A DNA stretch of 11,214 bases from an uncultured Phaeodactylibacter sp. (GCA_913062745.1 CAJXXJ010000061.1:1-11214), one strand, 5' to 3'; shown: positions 1 to 7,473, counted from the first letter of the stretch. The notes: generated by a model from the letters alone, not told the origin. A program made the numbers and translations.

Positions 1-1280
1 CCACGCTGAGCGGCTGCGGCCAAAGCACCACGGTCAACTGGCTGGTGTGGCTCAACTGCCCCAGCACCAGCAGCGATACCCTATCCCTGCAAGCTTGCGA
101 GGGAACTACAGTCAACTACAACGGAACCGATATCCCCGCCGGCACAGCGCAAAGCTTTACCTTTCTCAACTTTGAGGGCTGCGATTCCACAGTGACCGTG
201 AGTGTGGCGGCGCTGCCGGCTTATGAAACGGAACTGGCCTATACCTTCTGCGATGGCGAGGCCCTACTGCACGACGGTATCCCTCTGCAGGCGGGTACGA
301 ATGAAATCACCCTGCCCGCTGCCAACGGCTGCGACTCTACACTGCTCATCGAGGTCACGCAGCTGCCTCCCTTCACCGAGCAGATTGAGGTGCTGCTCTG
401 CCCCGGAGAGACCTATGAGTTTAACGGCCAGACTTTACTTCCGGGTGAAGACTTGAGCCTTACGCTGAGCAGTGCGCAGGGCTGTGACTCTACCATTACC
501 GTATCCGTCCGGGAAAGCAGCCCCGCTGAAGCCCGCCTTGAGGTGGATGGCGATTGTCCGGCAGGAAGCACCGGCGCCGTGCAAGTGGAGTTAGAGCAGG
601 CCGGGCAGCCCCCCTACCAGTATTCGCTGGATGATGCCAATTATCAGTCAGAGCCTGCCTTTGGCAATCTGGACGGCGGCAGTTATACGCTTTACTGGCT
701 CGATGGCAACGGCTGTAAGCAGAGTCTGGATTTTGAGGTTCCGTCGGTCCCTCCGCTGCAGGTAGCGGTGGAGTACGACACGCTGAGTTGCGAAATTCGG
801 CAGGCCAGTGTGTCCGTACAGATCCTTTCCGGCGAAACGGATGGCCTGGCCTACAGTTGGTCAGATGGTTACGAAGGCCTTAGCCGCTTCGTCGATCAGC
901 CGGGAACCTACGTCCTGCAGGTAGACAATGGTTGTGATACTTACGAAGCAACGGTAGGGCAACCGGTACCGAGTGTGCCGGAAGGGGCCTTGCTGTATGT
1001 GCCCACCGCTTTTTCTCCCAATGAAGATGGCAACAACGATAGTTTCCGCGCCTATTCCGGCAGGCAGGTGGAAGCGCTGCGCAGATACCGGCTGCAAGTC
1101 TTCGACCGCTGGGGGAACAAACTTTTTGAAAGCACAGAGCCCACGGAGGGCTGGGCAGGCCGCTTCCGCGAAGAACAGCTGAATACCGGGCTTTACGTCT
1201 GGCAACTTCAGGCTGTAGTCAGGGCCTGTGCTCAGGAAGTGGAGGTGCTTGAGCACGGCGAAGTCATGCTGATGCGATAA
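1..1280 (+). CDS. Secreted repeat protein with T9SS type B (gliding motility-associated) C-terminal domain, 5' partial
   Basis: This is the C-terminal ~426 residues of a large cell-surface or secreted protein. The frame (first codon at base 3) is open to the left edge, so the GTG at 45 is not the true start. Numbering from 45, three ~50-residue repeats begin at Cys18, Cys69 and Cys119. Each has a C-x-G...NG/DG core and ends in GCDST followed by a beta strand (TVTVSV, LLIEV, TITVSV). The end of a fourth copy (GCGQSTTVNW) lies before residue 1. Residues ~161-235 resemble a SprB repeat (PYQYSLDD, GSYTLYWLDGNGC). Residues ~238-305 look like another Ig/PKD-type module. Residues ~318-411 form the CHU_C-type sorting domain (VPTAFSPNEDGNNDSF, LQVFDRWGNKLFES, TGLYVWQLQ). 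This domain is known to direct export through the T9SS. The role is probably adhesin-like or structural, but the ligand cannot be read. A terminator follows at 1308. Confidence 0.9.
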   Translation, partial: TLSGCGQSTTVNWLVWLNCPSTSSDTLSLQACEGTTVNYNGTDIPAGTAQSFTFLNFEGCDSTVTVSVAALPAYETELAYTFCDGEALLHDGIPLQAGTNEITLPAANGCDSTLLIEVTQLPPFTEQIEVLLCPGETYEFNGQTLLPGEDLSLTLSSAQGCDSTITVSVRESSPAEARLEVDGDCPAGSTGAVQVELEQAGQPPYQYSLDDANYQSEPAFGNLDGGSYTLYWLDGNGCKQSLDFEVPSVPPLQVAVEYDTLSCEIRQASVSVQILSGETDGLAYSWSDGYEGLSRFVDQPGTYVLQVDNGCDTYEATVGQPVPSVPEGALLYVPTAFSPNEDGNNDSFRAYSGRQVEALRRYRLQVFDRWGNKLFESTEPTEGWAGRFREEQLNTGLYVWQLQAVVRACAQEVEVLEHGEVMLMR

Positions 1281-1307
1281 AATATTTCCGACAGGTTTGA
1301 GAAAGGG

Positions 1308-1338
1308 GCTTGCTCTGCACGGGGCGGGCTCTTTTTTT
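1308..1338 (+). terminator. Rho-independent terminator of the type B cargo gene
   Basis: GCTTGC (1308-1313) can pair with GCGGGC (1324-1329), including two G-U pairs. A run of seven T follows at 1332-1338. It lies about 30 nt after the TAA stop at 1278-1280. The stem is short, so confidence is moderate. Confidence 0.55.
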
Positions 1339-1340
1339 GC

Positions 1341-1373
1341 AAAAAAAAGGCTATGCCTAGGATCGGCACAGCC
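1341..1373 (-). terminator. Distal - strand terminator hairpin
   Basis: GGCTATGCC (1349-1357) and GGCACAGCC (1365-1373) pair at 8 of 9 positions around a 7-nt loop. On the - strand the stem is followed by eight T (complement of 1341-1348). It sits ~270 nt beyond the DUF5682 stop codon and may be a backup terminator. Its T-tract abuts that of the + strand terminator. Confidence 0.55.
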
Positions 1374-1442
1374 AGGAAATATTTATAGGGCTACAGTATA
1401 GGACAAGCCAATTGATTTCCCCGGCTTTACCGCAATGCGCTT

Positions 1443-1485
1443 AAAAAAAAGTAGTCAGCGTCGTGCCGGGCGGCACAACACTGAC
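1443..1485 (-). terminator. Proximal - strand terminator downstream of the DUF5682 gene
   Basis: A two-part stem: GTCAG (1454-1458) pairs with CTGAC (1481-1485), and GTGCC (1463-1467) pairs with GGCAC (1472-1476) around a GGGC loop, with a 4x4 internal loop between the stems. Read on the - strand, it is followed after three bases by eight T (complement of 1443-1450). It would end the MoxR-DUF5682 transcript ~155 nt after its last stop codon. Confidence 0.5.
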
Positions 1486-1639
1486 CGGAAAAAAGCGACT
1501 TTAAATTGCAGGAAAGATTAGCATCATTAAATAAGATGACAGCAAGAAATCAACATTTACAGTGGCAAATGTCCTGTTCTGGCCTTAACTGAAAATGAAA
1601 TCGAAGTTAATTTCTCTTTAAGGATACGGTGGTGGCTGC

Positions 1640-3883
1640 TTAATCGTCCAGCCCGAGCAGCAGTTTTAGTGTGGGCAGCACCTTTTTGGCCCGGCGCTGA
1701 TCAAAGGCAGCGGTGGTAGCCGGTGGTTCATCAGCGGTGCCTTCAGCAGTTGGCGGATAGCGCGCCAGCTGCAGGATTTTTTCCCGTTCCGGCCCGGAGA
1801 AGGCAGAGAAGGCCCGGCGGATGAGGGGGAGTTTTACCTGAAATGCCTGCGGCGCCAGCCCGGATACCCAATTGTCGAGCACGCGCCAGAGCTCCGGCAG
1901 GTAAAGCAGCAGCAGCCCGCTGCCGGACAAAAAGCCCTCCAGCCAGAGCACGCCCTGCTCGGCCTCGTCTACCGAAGAGAGTGCATAGTGCAGTCGGCGG
2001 GCTGCCTCGGCATCAATGATCTGGCCCTTGTCGTAGAGTACGCGGCTGCACCAGCCCCGCAGCAATGGGTGAGCAGGCGCTGCGCGGCTGATTTGCTGCA
2101 GCGCCCGCAGCCAGTCCTGCTGAAAGCCCGGCTCATTCAGCAGGTTGATAGCGCGGTTGTTGGAAATCATTAACTGCAGCAGGCCCTGTGCCACCTCTTC
2201 TTCAATGTGTAGTGTAGTGGGCGGCAAGCCGATGGTAATTCTGGGCACCAGATGCCGGATGAGCGCTGCCACGGCTTCCACGTCCGTCTGTCGGGTGTCC
2301 CCGTAGCGCTGTATATCCACAAGCAGCGGGAGCGCCTCCATCAGGCCGTGTACGTCGCGGGACTGTGCGCTGCTGTCTTCCAGGCGCTGTACCAGTGGGC
2401 CAAACGCTTCCCGGATGCCAGCAAGCAGAGCAGAGCGGGCCAGCTGTACAAGCCCGGGCAGGCTTTCCTGCTGGTCTGCTTTGTGCAGCAGGTAGCGGTT
2501 GGCAGCCGTATATATGGTGTTGCCCCACATTCCGGCCCGGATGAGCCGGATGATATAGTCCGGGTCCCATTTCAGCCGCCAGTTTTCGCTGAAGCTGCCG
2601 AGCTTGCCTTCCTGTGCCTCCACCGGCTGGCCGAACGGGATGTCAAGCAGCAAAAGCTGGTGCAGCAGCCGGCTGGCTTTGAGGTTGGTGGGCTTGCGCA
2701 GGTCAAGGGACTTAAAATCTTCCGTCGCCGACTGGTAGTATTTTTTCAGGTAAGCGGAACGAATGCGCTTCTCCAGGTCGGCCTGCAGGGGAATCTGCGG
2801 AATATCGCCCGGCACTTTCCCCACGCGGTCCCCAATGATCAGCTGCTCTTCGATGAGCTGTAGTGCGCCGGTTTCCCCCTGCCCGAATACGGCAATGGCG
2901 GCTTCTTTCATTTCATCAATACCTGCTATCGTTTGCTGCCGGATGGTAGCCAGGGTCGTAGCCAGCCTGGCAGCATCCACGGCCTGTGCGGCGCTCGCAT
3001 CTTTGCCGGCTGACCGGAGCAGCCGTGCTACTTTAGACATCCACTGCTGCACGGCTTCTTCCCGCTTCTCAAACAGCAGCTCGTAGTAGGCCGGAGAAAC
3101 CAGGCCTGCGCCGTACCCGCTCTGAAAGGCCAGCCGGGGATAGGTCCACGGAATCCAGGTAGCTTCCGTTTTGACTTTCTTTTTTCCCTTGAGAAGCGCA
3201 TTGTCCTCCGTCTGCTTGAAACGCGGCAAATGCTGTAGTGCAGGGGCATGCCAGGCACCGCATACTACGGCTATGTTTTTGTGCCCGTCTTTAATGGCTT
3301 TGCGCAGTTGCTTTCGCATAAATGCTTCCCGCATCCGGTTGAGGGGGCCCTCCCGGTTGGGGAGCTCCTCGCGGAGGGCACTGGTCAGTTCCCGGATGGC
3401 CTCAAAGATGTCAATATCGTTGTCTGGCTGTTCAAAGGTCGCCTCCCACCAGCGTTCGCTATCGGTATAGCCGGCAATACGGGCAGCGTAGCCCATAGGG
3501 TCGCGGGCGTAGGGGGCTTCTTCCGTAGTTTCCGACAGCTCCAGTTTAAGCTGTTGGTCTTCCTCGCGCAGGCCAAACTGTATGCTCATCGGCAGGTCGA
3601 TGAACCGGACTTCCAGCCCCTGTGCCAGGCCGTACTGTGCGGCCTGCCATTCCGGCGAAAACTCCGCGAAGGGCAGGTAGGATGCTTTGCGCAGCTGTTT
3701 GCTCTCGTAAACCAGTATGGCCACCGGCGGTTCCATGTCCGGGTGGAGCAGGTACTCCAGCACGGTATCTGCATCCTGCGGCGCTTCGATCAGCAGGCAG
3801 TCGGGCTGCTGATCCTCAAGGGCGCGCAGCAGCGAACGGGTGGAGCCGGGGCCGTGGTGGCGTATGCCGTATATGGTGTACAA
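1640..3883 (-). CDS. DUF5682 family protein, partner of the adjacent MoxR-type ATPase
   Basis: A 747-residue protein of unknown biochemical function. Its family is recognised from the N-terminal YGIRHHGPGS (residues ~5-14), LLIEAP (30-35), EVRFIDLP (91-98) and VVCGAWHAPAL (206-216). I see no signal peptide or membrane segment, so it is probably cytosolic. The spacing of the N-terminal His pair, the Glu in LLIEAP, the MREAFMRKQL helix (184-193) and the Gly-x-x-His strand-turn resembles TraB/ChaN/EreA-like folds, but that is my inference. The C-terminal half (~400-747) looks helical and has no motif I know. The start is TTG at 3883. No ATG, GTG or TTG lies between the upstream in-frame TAA (3911-3913) and this codon, and the next Met (residue 50) would remove the conserved GIRHHGPGS. 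It follows the ATPase gene in the same reading frame, 27 nt after that gene's stop. In other bacteria DUF5682 genes usually neighbour MoxR-like AAA+, VWA and often SWIM/DUF5691 genes. Only the ATPase is present here. Confidence 0.8.
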   Translation of the reverse strand: MYTIYGIRHHGPGSTRSLLRALEDQQPDCLLIEAPQDADTVLEYLLHPDMEPPVAILVYESKQLRKASYLPFAEFSPEWQAAQYGLAQGLEVRFIDLPMSIQFGLREEDQQLKLELSETTEEAPYARDPMGYAARIAGYTDSERWWEATFEQPDNDIDIFEAIRELTSALREELPNREGPLNRMREAFMRKQLRKAIKDGHKNIAVVCGAWHAPALQHLPRFKQTEDNALLKGKKKVKTEATWIPWTYPRLAFQSGYGAGLVSPAYYELLFEKREEAVQQWMSKVARLLRSAGKDASAAQAVDAARLATTLATIRQQTIAGIDEMKEAAIAVFGQGETGALQLIEEQLIIGDRVGKVPGDIPQIPLQADLEKRIRSAYLKKYYQSATEDFKSLDLRKPTNLKASRLLHQLLLLDIPFGQPVEAQEGKLGSFSENWRLKWDPDYIIRLIRAGMWGNTIYTAANRYLLHKADQQESLPGLVQLARSALLAGIREAFGPLVQRLEDSSAQSRDVHGLMEALPLLVDIQRYGDTRQTDVEAVAALIRHLVPRITIGLPPTTLHIEEEVAQGLLQLMISNNRAINLLNEPGFQQDWLRALQQISRAAPAHPLLRGWCSRVLYDKGQIIDAEAARRLHYALSSVDEAEQGVLWLEGFLSGSGLLLLYLPELWRVLDNWVSGLAPQAFQVKLPLIRRAFSAFSGPEREKILQLARYPPTAEGTADEPPATTAAFDQRRAKKVLPTLKLLLGLDD

Positions 3884-3910
3884 AAGCGGTTCGGTTTTGT
3901 AATCTAATGA

Positions 3911-4996
3911 TTAGAGAAGGGAGCGGCTCGCTTCGTATAGATCTTTCCAGCCCTCCCGCTCCCGCATGACGGTCTCGAGGTATTCTTCCCAAACGGTGCG
4001 GTCGTGCGTGGGGTCTTTGACAATAGCACCCTGCAGGCCACTCGCAATATCAGCCGGCTCAATGGCACCGCTGCCAAAGTGGACAGCGAGTGCCTGCCCG
4101 TTGTTGACGACGGATATGGCTTCTGCTGTGCTCAGGGTGCTGCTGGGCGATTTGAGCTTGCGCTGCCCGTCGGCGGTTTTTCCGCTGCGCAGTTCCCGGA
4201 AAATGGTGACAAGGCGGCGGATTTCCTCCACCGGAGCAGCCTGTGGGGGGAGTTCCAGCCCTTCGCCGATTTGGGCTACCCGCTGGCGCACAATTTCGAC
4301 TTCCTCTTCCAGGGTAGCCGGCAACGGCATGCTTACCGTATTGAAACGGCGGCGCAGGGCGCTCGACAGCTCATTGATGCCTTTATCCCGGTCATTGGCG
4401 GTGGCAATCAGATTAAAGCCGCGGTTGGCGCGCACCTCAGTATTGAGCTCCGGTACCGGCAGTGCTTTTTCCGAAAGGATGGTAATCAGGGCGTCCTGCA
4501 CGTCGCTGGGGATTCGCGTAAGCTCTTCCACCCGGGCGATGCTCCCCTGCTGCATAGCCACCATGACCGGACTGGGGACAAGGGCGCCTTCCGTAGGGCC
4601 TTCGGCGAGCAGGCGGGCGTAATTCCAGCCGTAGCGCAATGATTCTTCTGCCATGCCGGCGGTGCCTTGCACCAGCAGCTTGGAGTTGCCGCTGATGGCT
4701 GCCGCCAAATGTTCTGCCACCCACGTCTTGGCTGTCCCGGGGATGCCGGTGAGCAGCAGGGCCCGGTCCGTAGCCAGTGTCGCTACTGCTACTTCGATCA
4801 ACCTTCGCTTGCCGTAATACTTGGGCGTGATGGCGGTGCCGTCCTCCAGCTCGCCGCCCATAAGGAAGGTGACTACTGCGGCAGGAGAGAGTTTCCAGTT
4901 CGTCGGTTTGTAGCGTTCGTCCTGCGCCTGCAGCGCTTCCAGCTCCTGGCGGAAAGTCAGTTCGGAAGGGGCGCGGATGACAGTTGCTTGAGCCAT
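3911..4996 (-). CDS. MoxR-type AAA+ ATPase
   Basis: This is a 361-residue AAA+ ATPase of the MoxR group, whose members act as chaperone-like remodelling motors for partner proteins, usually VWA-domain ones. Numbering from the ATG at 4996: Walker A GIPGTAKT (84-91); a Walker B-like strand GSIARVEE (151-158) followed by LTRIPSDVQDALITILSEK, the MoxR-typical helix; sensor 1 NLIATAN (195-201); and a basic LRRRF arginine-finger segment (214-218). The usual Walker B Asp-Glu is Glu-Glu here. The frame extends upstream to 5062, but the extra 22 residues from a non-ATG codon run into the divergent promoter region, so the ATG at 4996 (MAQATVIRAP) is preferred. It is the first gene of a two-gene operon with DUF5682, separated from it by a single in-frame stop. 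No transmembrane segment is seen. The MoxR-class call is firm; the cellular role is unknown. Confidence 0.88.
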   Translation of the reverse strand: MAQATVIRAPSELTFRQELEALQAQDERYKPTNWKLSPAAVVTFLMGGELEDGTAITPKYYGKRRLIEVAVATLATDRALLLTGIPGTAKTWVAEHLAAAISGNSKLLVQGTAGMAEESLRYGWNYARLLAEGPTEGALVPSPVMVAMQQGSIARVEELTRIPSDVQDALITILSEKALPVPELNTEVRANRGFNLIATANDRDKGINELSSALRRRFNTVSMPLPATLEEEVEIVRQRVAQIGEGLELPPQAAPVEEIRRLVTIFRELRSGKTADGQRKLKSPSSTLSTAEAISVVNNGQALAVHFGSGAIEPADIASGLQGAIVKDPTHDRTVWEEYLETVMREREGWKDLYEASRSLL

Positions 4997-5096
4997 GGTC
5001 GGTGATTTAGTGACGGGGTAATATACAAACTTTAACTGCAGTATGTTTTGTCGCGCGCCCACCGCGTGCGCTTAAAAATTTGCAGCAGAACAATAT

Positions 5097-5104
5097 TAAC
5101 TTTG
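5097..5104 (+). promoter_or_regulatory. Candidate Bacteroidota -7 box for the PorZ-like gene
   Basis: TAACTTTG matches the Bacteroidota TANNTTTG consensus exactly. A TTTG at 5079-5082 could be the -33 element, but its 14-nt spacing is shorter than usual. Transcription would begin around 5110, just before the ATG at 5119. This argues against the TTG at 5080 as the start codon. Confidence 0.4.
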
Positions 5105-5118
5105 GGGTCTTGTTTGTA

Positions 5119-7473
5119 ATGAAAAACCAACCTGAAATGCGAATCACGATACTCTGCGGCTGCTTTCTGTTCCTGAGCCTGCTCCTGCCGGCACAAAACC
5201 CGCTGCCCATTGGCCAGTGGCGGGGACATTTGCCGTACCGCCTGGGCGAACAGGTAGCACAGAATGAGGAGAAAATCTTTTATTCAACCGGTTTGTCGCT
5301 CGTTGAAATCGATAAAGAGGATTTTTCCGTTGAGTTTACCTCTAAAGTGGATGGGCTCAGCAATATAGGCATCGACCTGATCCGCTACAGCGAAGGAGCA
5401 CAGGCGCTGATCGTCGTATACGATAATACGGTGATTGACCTGGTCTACGACAGCGGCGAAATCATCACCCTGAATCAGATTCGCAACTTCGAAAACTTCG
5501 TGGGCGAAAAACGCATCAACGACCTCTACGTTGCTAATGACAGTATTGTGTACATCGCAGCTACCTACGGTGTATCTCGCCTGAATATCGCTGCGCAGGA
5601 GTTTGACTTCACCAGCTTCACAGGGATATCTGTCCGCAATGTGTATGTGTACGAGGGGCAGATTTACGCCGCTACGGCGGAAGGCATTTACCGTATTGAC
5701 GAGGACAACCTCAACCCGGCAGACTTCGGCAACTGGAGCCTGCTGGGGCCGGAAGAGGGCTTCCCGGCTGACTACAGTGCCCGGGCCTTTGCCGCTTTTG
5801 AAGGGGCGCTCTACCTGGGCGTGGATGATGTAGCTTACCGCTACGAAAACGGAAGCCTGGAAGAGCTCTACTCCGAGAATGGCACTACGATGGAATTTAT
5901 GGCCCAATCCGGAAACGCTCTCTACGTGGGCTTTCAGCCGGGCCGGATCATCCGGGTGACTCCTTCCGGGGACATCACCGCCATGCCGTTCAACTGCATC
6001 AACAACCCGGTAGGCGTACTGGAAGACGAGCGGGGCCGTATCTGGTATGCCAACCGCCGGGTACGTTCGGATTTTCCCTACCAAAATACCCCCACGCAGG
6101 GCTTCTGTGAAGTGCTGAACTTCAATTCCCCCTGGTCGGAATCCGTATGGGATTTGTCCGTGCGGGACGGAGCGTTATGGATGGCTTCCGGCGGGCTGAA
6201 TCAGACCTTCGGGCCGCAGTTTATCAGTGATGGCTTCTCCTCCTTTATTGACGGGCGCTGGACTGCCTACAACCGGGAGACTACGGAGGCTTTCCTGGGC
6301 GATAACCCGGATAGCCCGGATGATGACTGGCAGGTATTTGTAGCCTCAGCAATCCATCCGAACAACGGCAAGGTCTACATGGGCAGCTACATCGCCGGGC
6401 TCATTGAGTACGACCCGGCCACCGAAACCTTTGCCCAGTACGACGATGACAACTCCAGCCTGCAGATCGCAGACCAGGATGTCCGAGTGCGGGTGGGCGG
6501 ACTGGCTTTTGACGAAGACAACAACCTTTGGGTGAGCAACAACTCGGCACCGGAGCCGCTGTCTGTGCTTATGCCGGGAGGGGAGTGGAAGAGCTTCCGT
6601 ATGCCCGGCTGCGCTGAGACGCAGGTGATCGATCTGGTGGTGGATGGCAATGGCTTCAAGTGGATGCGCTCGGTGAGCAACGGCGTGGGCCTGCTGCTCT
6701 TTGACGAAGGGGATATGGAAACCGATACCGACGACCGCTGCCGGACCTTTAACAGCAATAACAGCAATTTGCCCAATAACGACGTGACCTGCCTGGCGGC
6801 GGACCTCGACGGTGATGTATGGGTGGGCACCAACGCCGGAATCGTCATTTTTGAATGCGGGGGTAGCGCCTTTGACCCTATCTGCCAGGGAACGCGGCGC
6901 ATCGTGGAGCAGGATGGCTTCGGGGCATTCCTGCTGGAAACAGAGACCATTACGGCTATTGCAGTGGATGGCGCCAACCGGAAATGGGTGGGCACACAGA
7001 ACGGTGTATTTCTGCTTTCGCCAACCGGGGAGGAGCAAATTGCACGCTTTACTGCAGAGAACAGCCCTCTGTTTGACAATAACATTCTGGATATCGCGGT
7101 GGATCAGTCTACCGGCGAAGTCTTCATCGGCACGGAGAAAGGGTTAATTTCCTACCAGGGAGATGCTGTAGCGGGCGGCCGTACCCACCGGCAGAATATT
7201 AAGGTATACCCGAACCCGGTGCGCGATACCTACGACGGGCCGATTGCGATACAGGGGCTGGCCCGCAACGCGAACGTCAAAATCACAGATGTCAACGGAA
7301 AGCTCGTATTTGAAACAGAAGCCCTCGGCGGGCAGGCGATCTGGGACGGGCGGGATTACAACGGGCGCCGCGTACAGACCGGCGTCTATCTGGTATTCTC
7401 CAGCGCGGATAATGGCTTTGGTTTCAACGCGCAGCCGGATGCTGCCGTCACAAAAATTATGGTGATCAACTAG
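5119..7473 (+). CDS. porZ: PorZ-like T9SS beta-propeller protein
   Basis: A 784-residue exported protein resembling PorZ, part of the outer-surface attachment (sortase-like) complex of the T9SS. In Porphyromonas gingivalis PorZ helps deliver anionic LPS for cargo anchoring. A signal peptide is evident (hydrophobic FLFLSLLLPAQ, cleavage probably near AQN). The mature start GQWRGHLPYR, then KVDGLSNIGIDLIRYSE and FVGEKRINDLYVANDSIVYI, match the PorZ N-terminal propeller. Blade-like repeats follow: VSRLNI, AATAEGIYRI, MGSYIAGLIEYDPA, NNLWVSNN, DVWVGTNAGIVIF, KWVGTQNGVFLL, VFIGTEKGLISY. The last ~92 residues (IKVYPNPVRD ... GVYLVFSS ... KIMVIN) form a T9SS type A-like C-terminal domain. Length fits PorZ (776 residues in P. 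gingivalis). An ATG at 5137 (MRITILCGCF) is an equally possible start. The alternative is a generic two-component-regulator-propeller secreted protein, but the N-terminal match favours PorZ. Confidence 0.8.
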   Translation: MKNQPEMRITILCGCFLFLSLLLPAQNPLPIGQWRGHLPYRLGEQVAQNEEKIFYSTGLSLVEIDKEDFSVEFTSKVDGLSNIGIDLIRYSEGAQALIVVYDNTVIDLVYDSGEIITLNQIRNFENFVGEKRINDLYVANDSIVYIAATYGVSRLNIAAQEFDFTSFTGISVRNVYVYEGQIYAATAEGIYRIDEDNLNPADFGNWSLLGPEEGFPADYSARAFAAFEGALYLGVDDVAYRYENGSLEELYSENGTTMEFMAQSGNALYVGFQPGRIIRVTPSGDITAMPFNCINNPVGVLEDERGRIWYANRRVRSDFPYQNTPTQGFCEVLNFNSPWSESVWDLSVRDGALWMASGGLNQTFGPQFISDGFSSFIDGRWTAYNRETTEAFLGDNPDSPDDDWQVFVASAIHPNNGKVYMGSYIAGLIEYDPATETFAQYDDDNSSLQIADQDVRVRVGGLAFDEDNNLWVSNNSAPEPLSVLMPGGEWKSFRMPGCAETQVIDLVVDGNGFKWMRSVSNGVGLLLFDEGDMETDTDDRCRTFNSNNSNLPNNDVTCLAADLDGDVWVGTNAGIVIFECGGSAFDPICQGTRRIVEQDGFGAFLLETETITAIAVDGANRKWVGTQNGVFLLSPTGEEQIARFTAENSPLFDNNILDIAVDQSTGEVFIGTEKGLISYQGDAVAGGRTHRQNIKVYPNPVRDTYDGPIAIQGLARNANVKITDVNGKLVFETEALGGQAIWDGRDYNGRRVQTGVYLVFSSADNGFGFNAQPDAAVTKIMVIN

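Larger units (their letters stand above)
1281..1639. other. Convergent intergenic region (359 bp)
   Basis: This stretch lies between the 3' ends of the type B cargo gene (+) and the DUF5682 gene (-). It holds one + strand terminator-like hairpin and two - strand ones (listed separately) and is visibly AT-richer than the genes. I see no convincing ORF, tRNA or repeat element in 1486-1639. No VWA-domain gene follows the DUF5682 gene here. Confidence 0.7.

Noticed and set aside
1441..1490. The hairpin and A-run as a possible small RNA or repeat element
   Set aside because: Position and polarity fit a simple terminator after the DUF5682 gene, and no second copy is seen in the window.
2252..3907. 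Long + strand open frames (2252-2863 and 3248-3907)
   Set aside because: They are antisense to the DUF5682 gene, which is continuous and carries conserved motifs. GC-rich codon use leaves such opposite-strand frames open.
3966..4642. Two + strand open frames of over 200 codons
   Set aside because: Both are antisense to the MoxR-type ATPase with its Walker A and sensor motifs, and they overlap each other.
5026..5035. Possible -7 box (TTAAAGTTTG on the - strand) for the MoxR operon
   Set aside because: It has one base too many for TANNTTTG and no -33 element at a suitable distance. Suggestive only, so it is not listed as a promoter.
5284..6084. A 266-codon - strand open frame
   Set aside because: It is antisense to the PorZ-like gene, with no signal peptide or known motif. 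Shadow frame.
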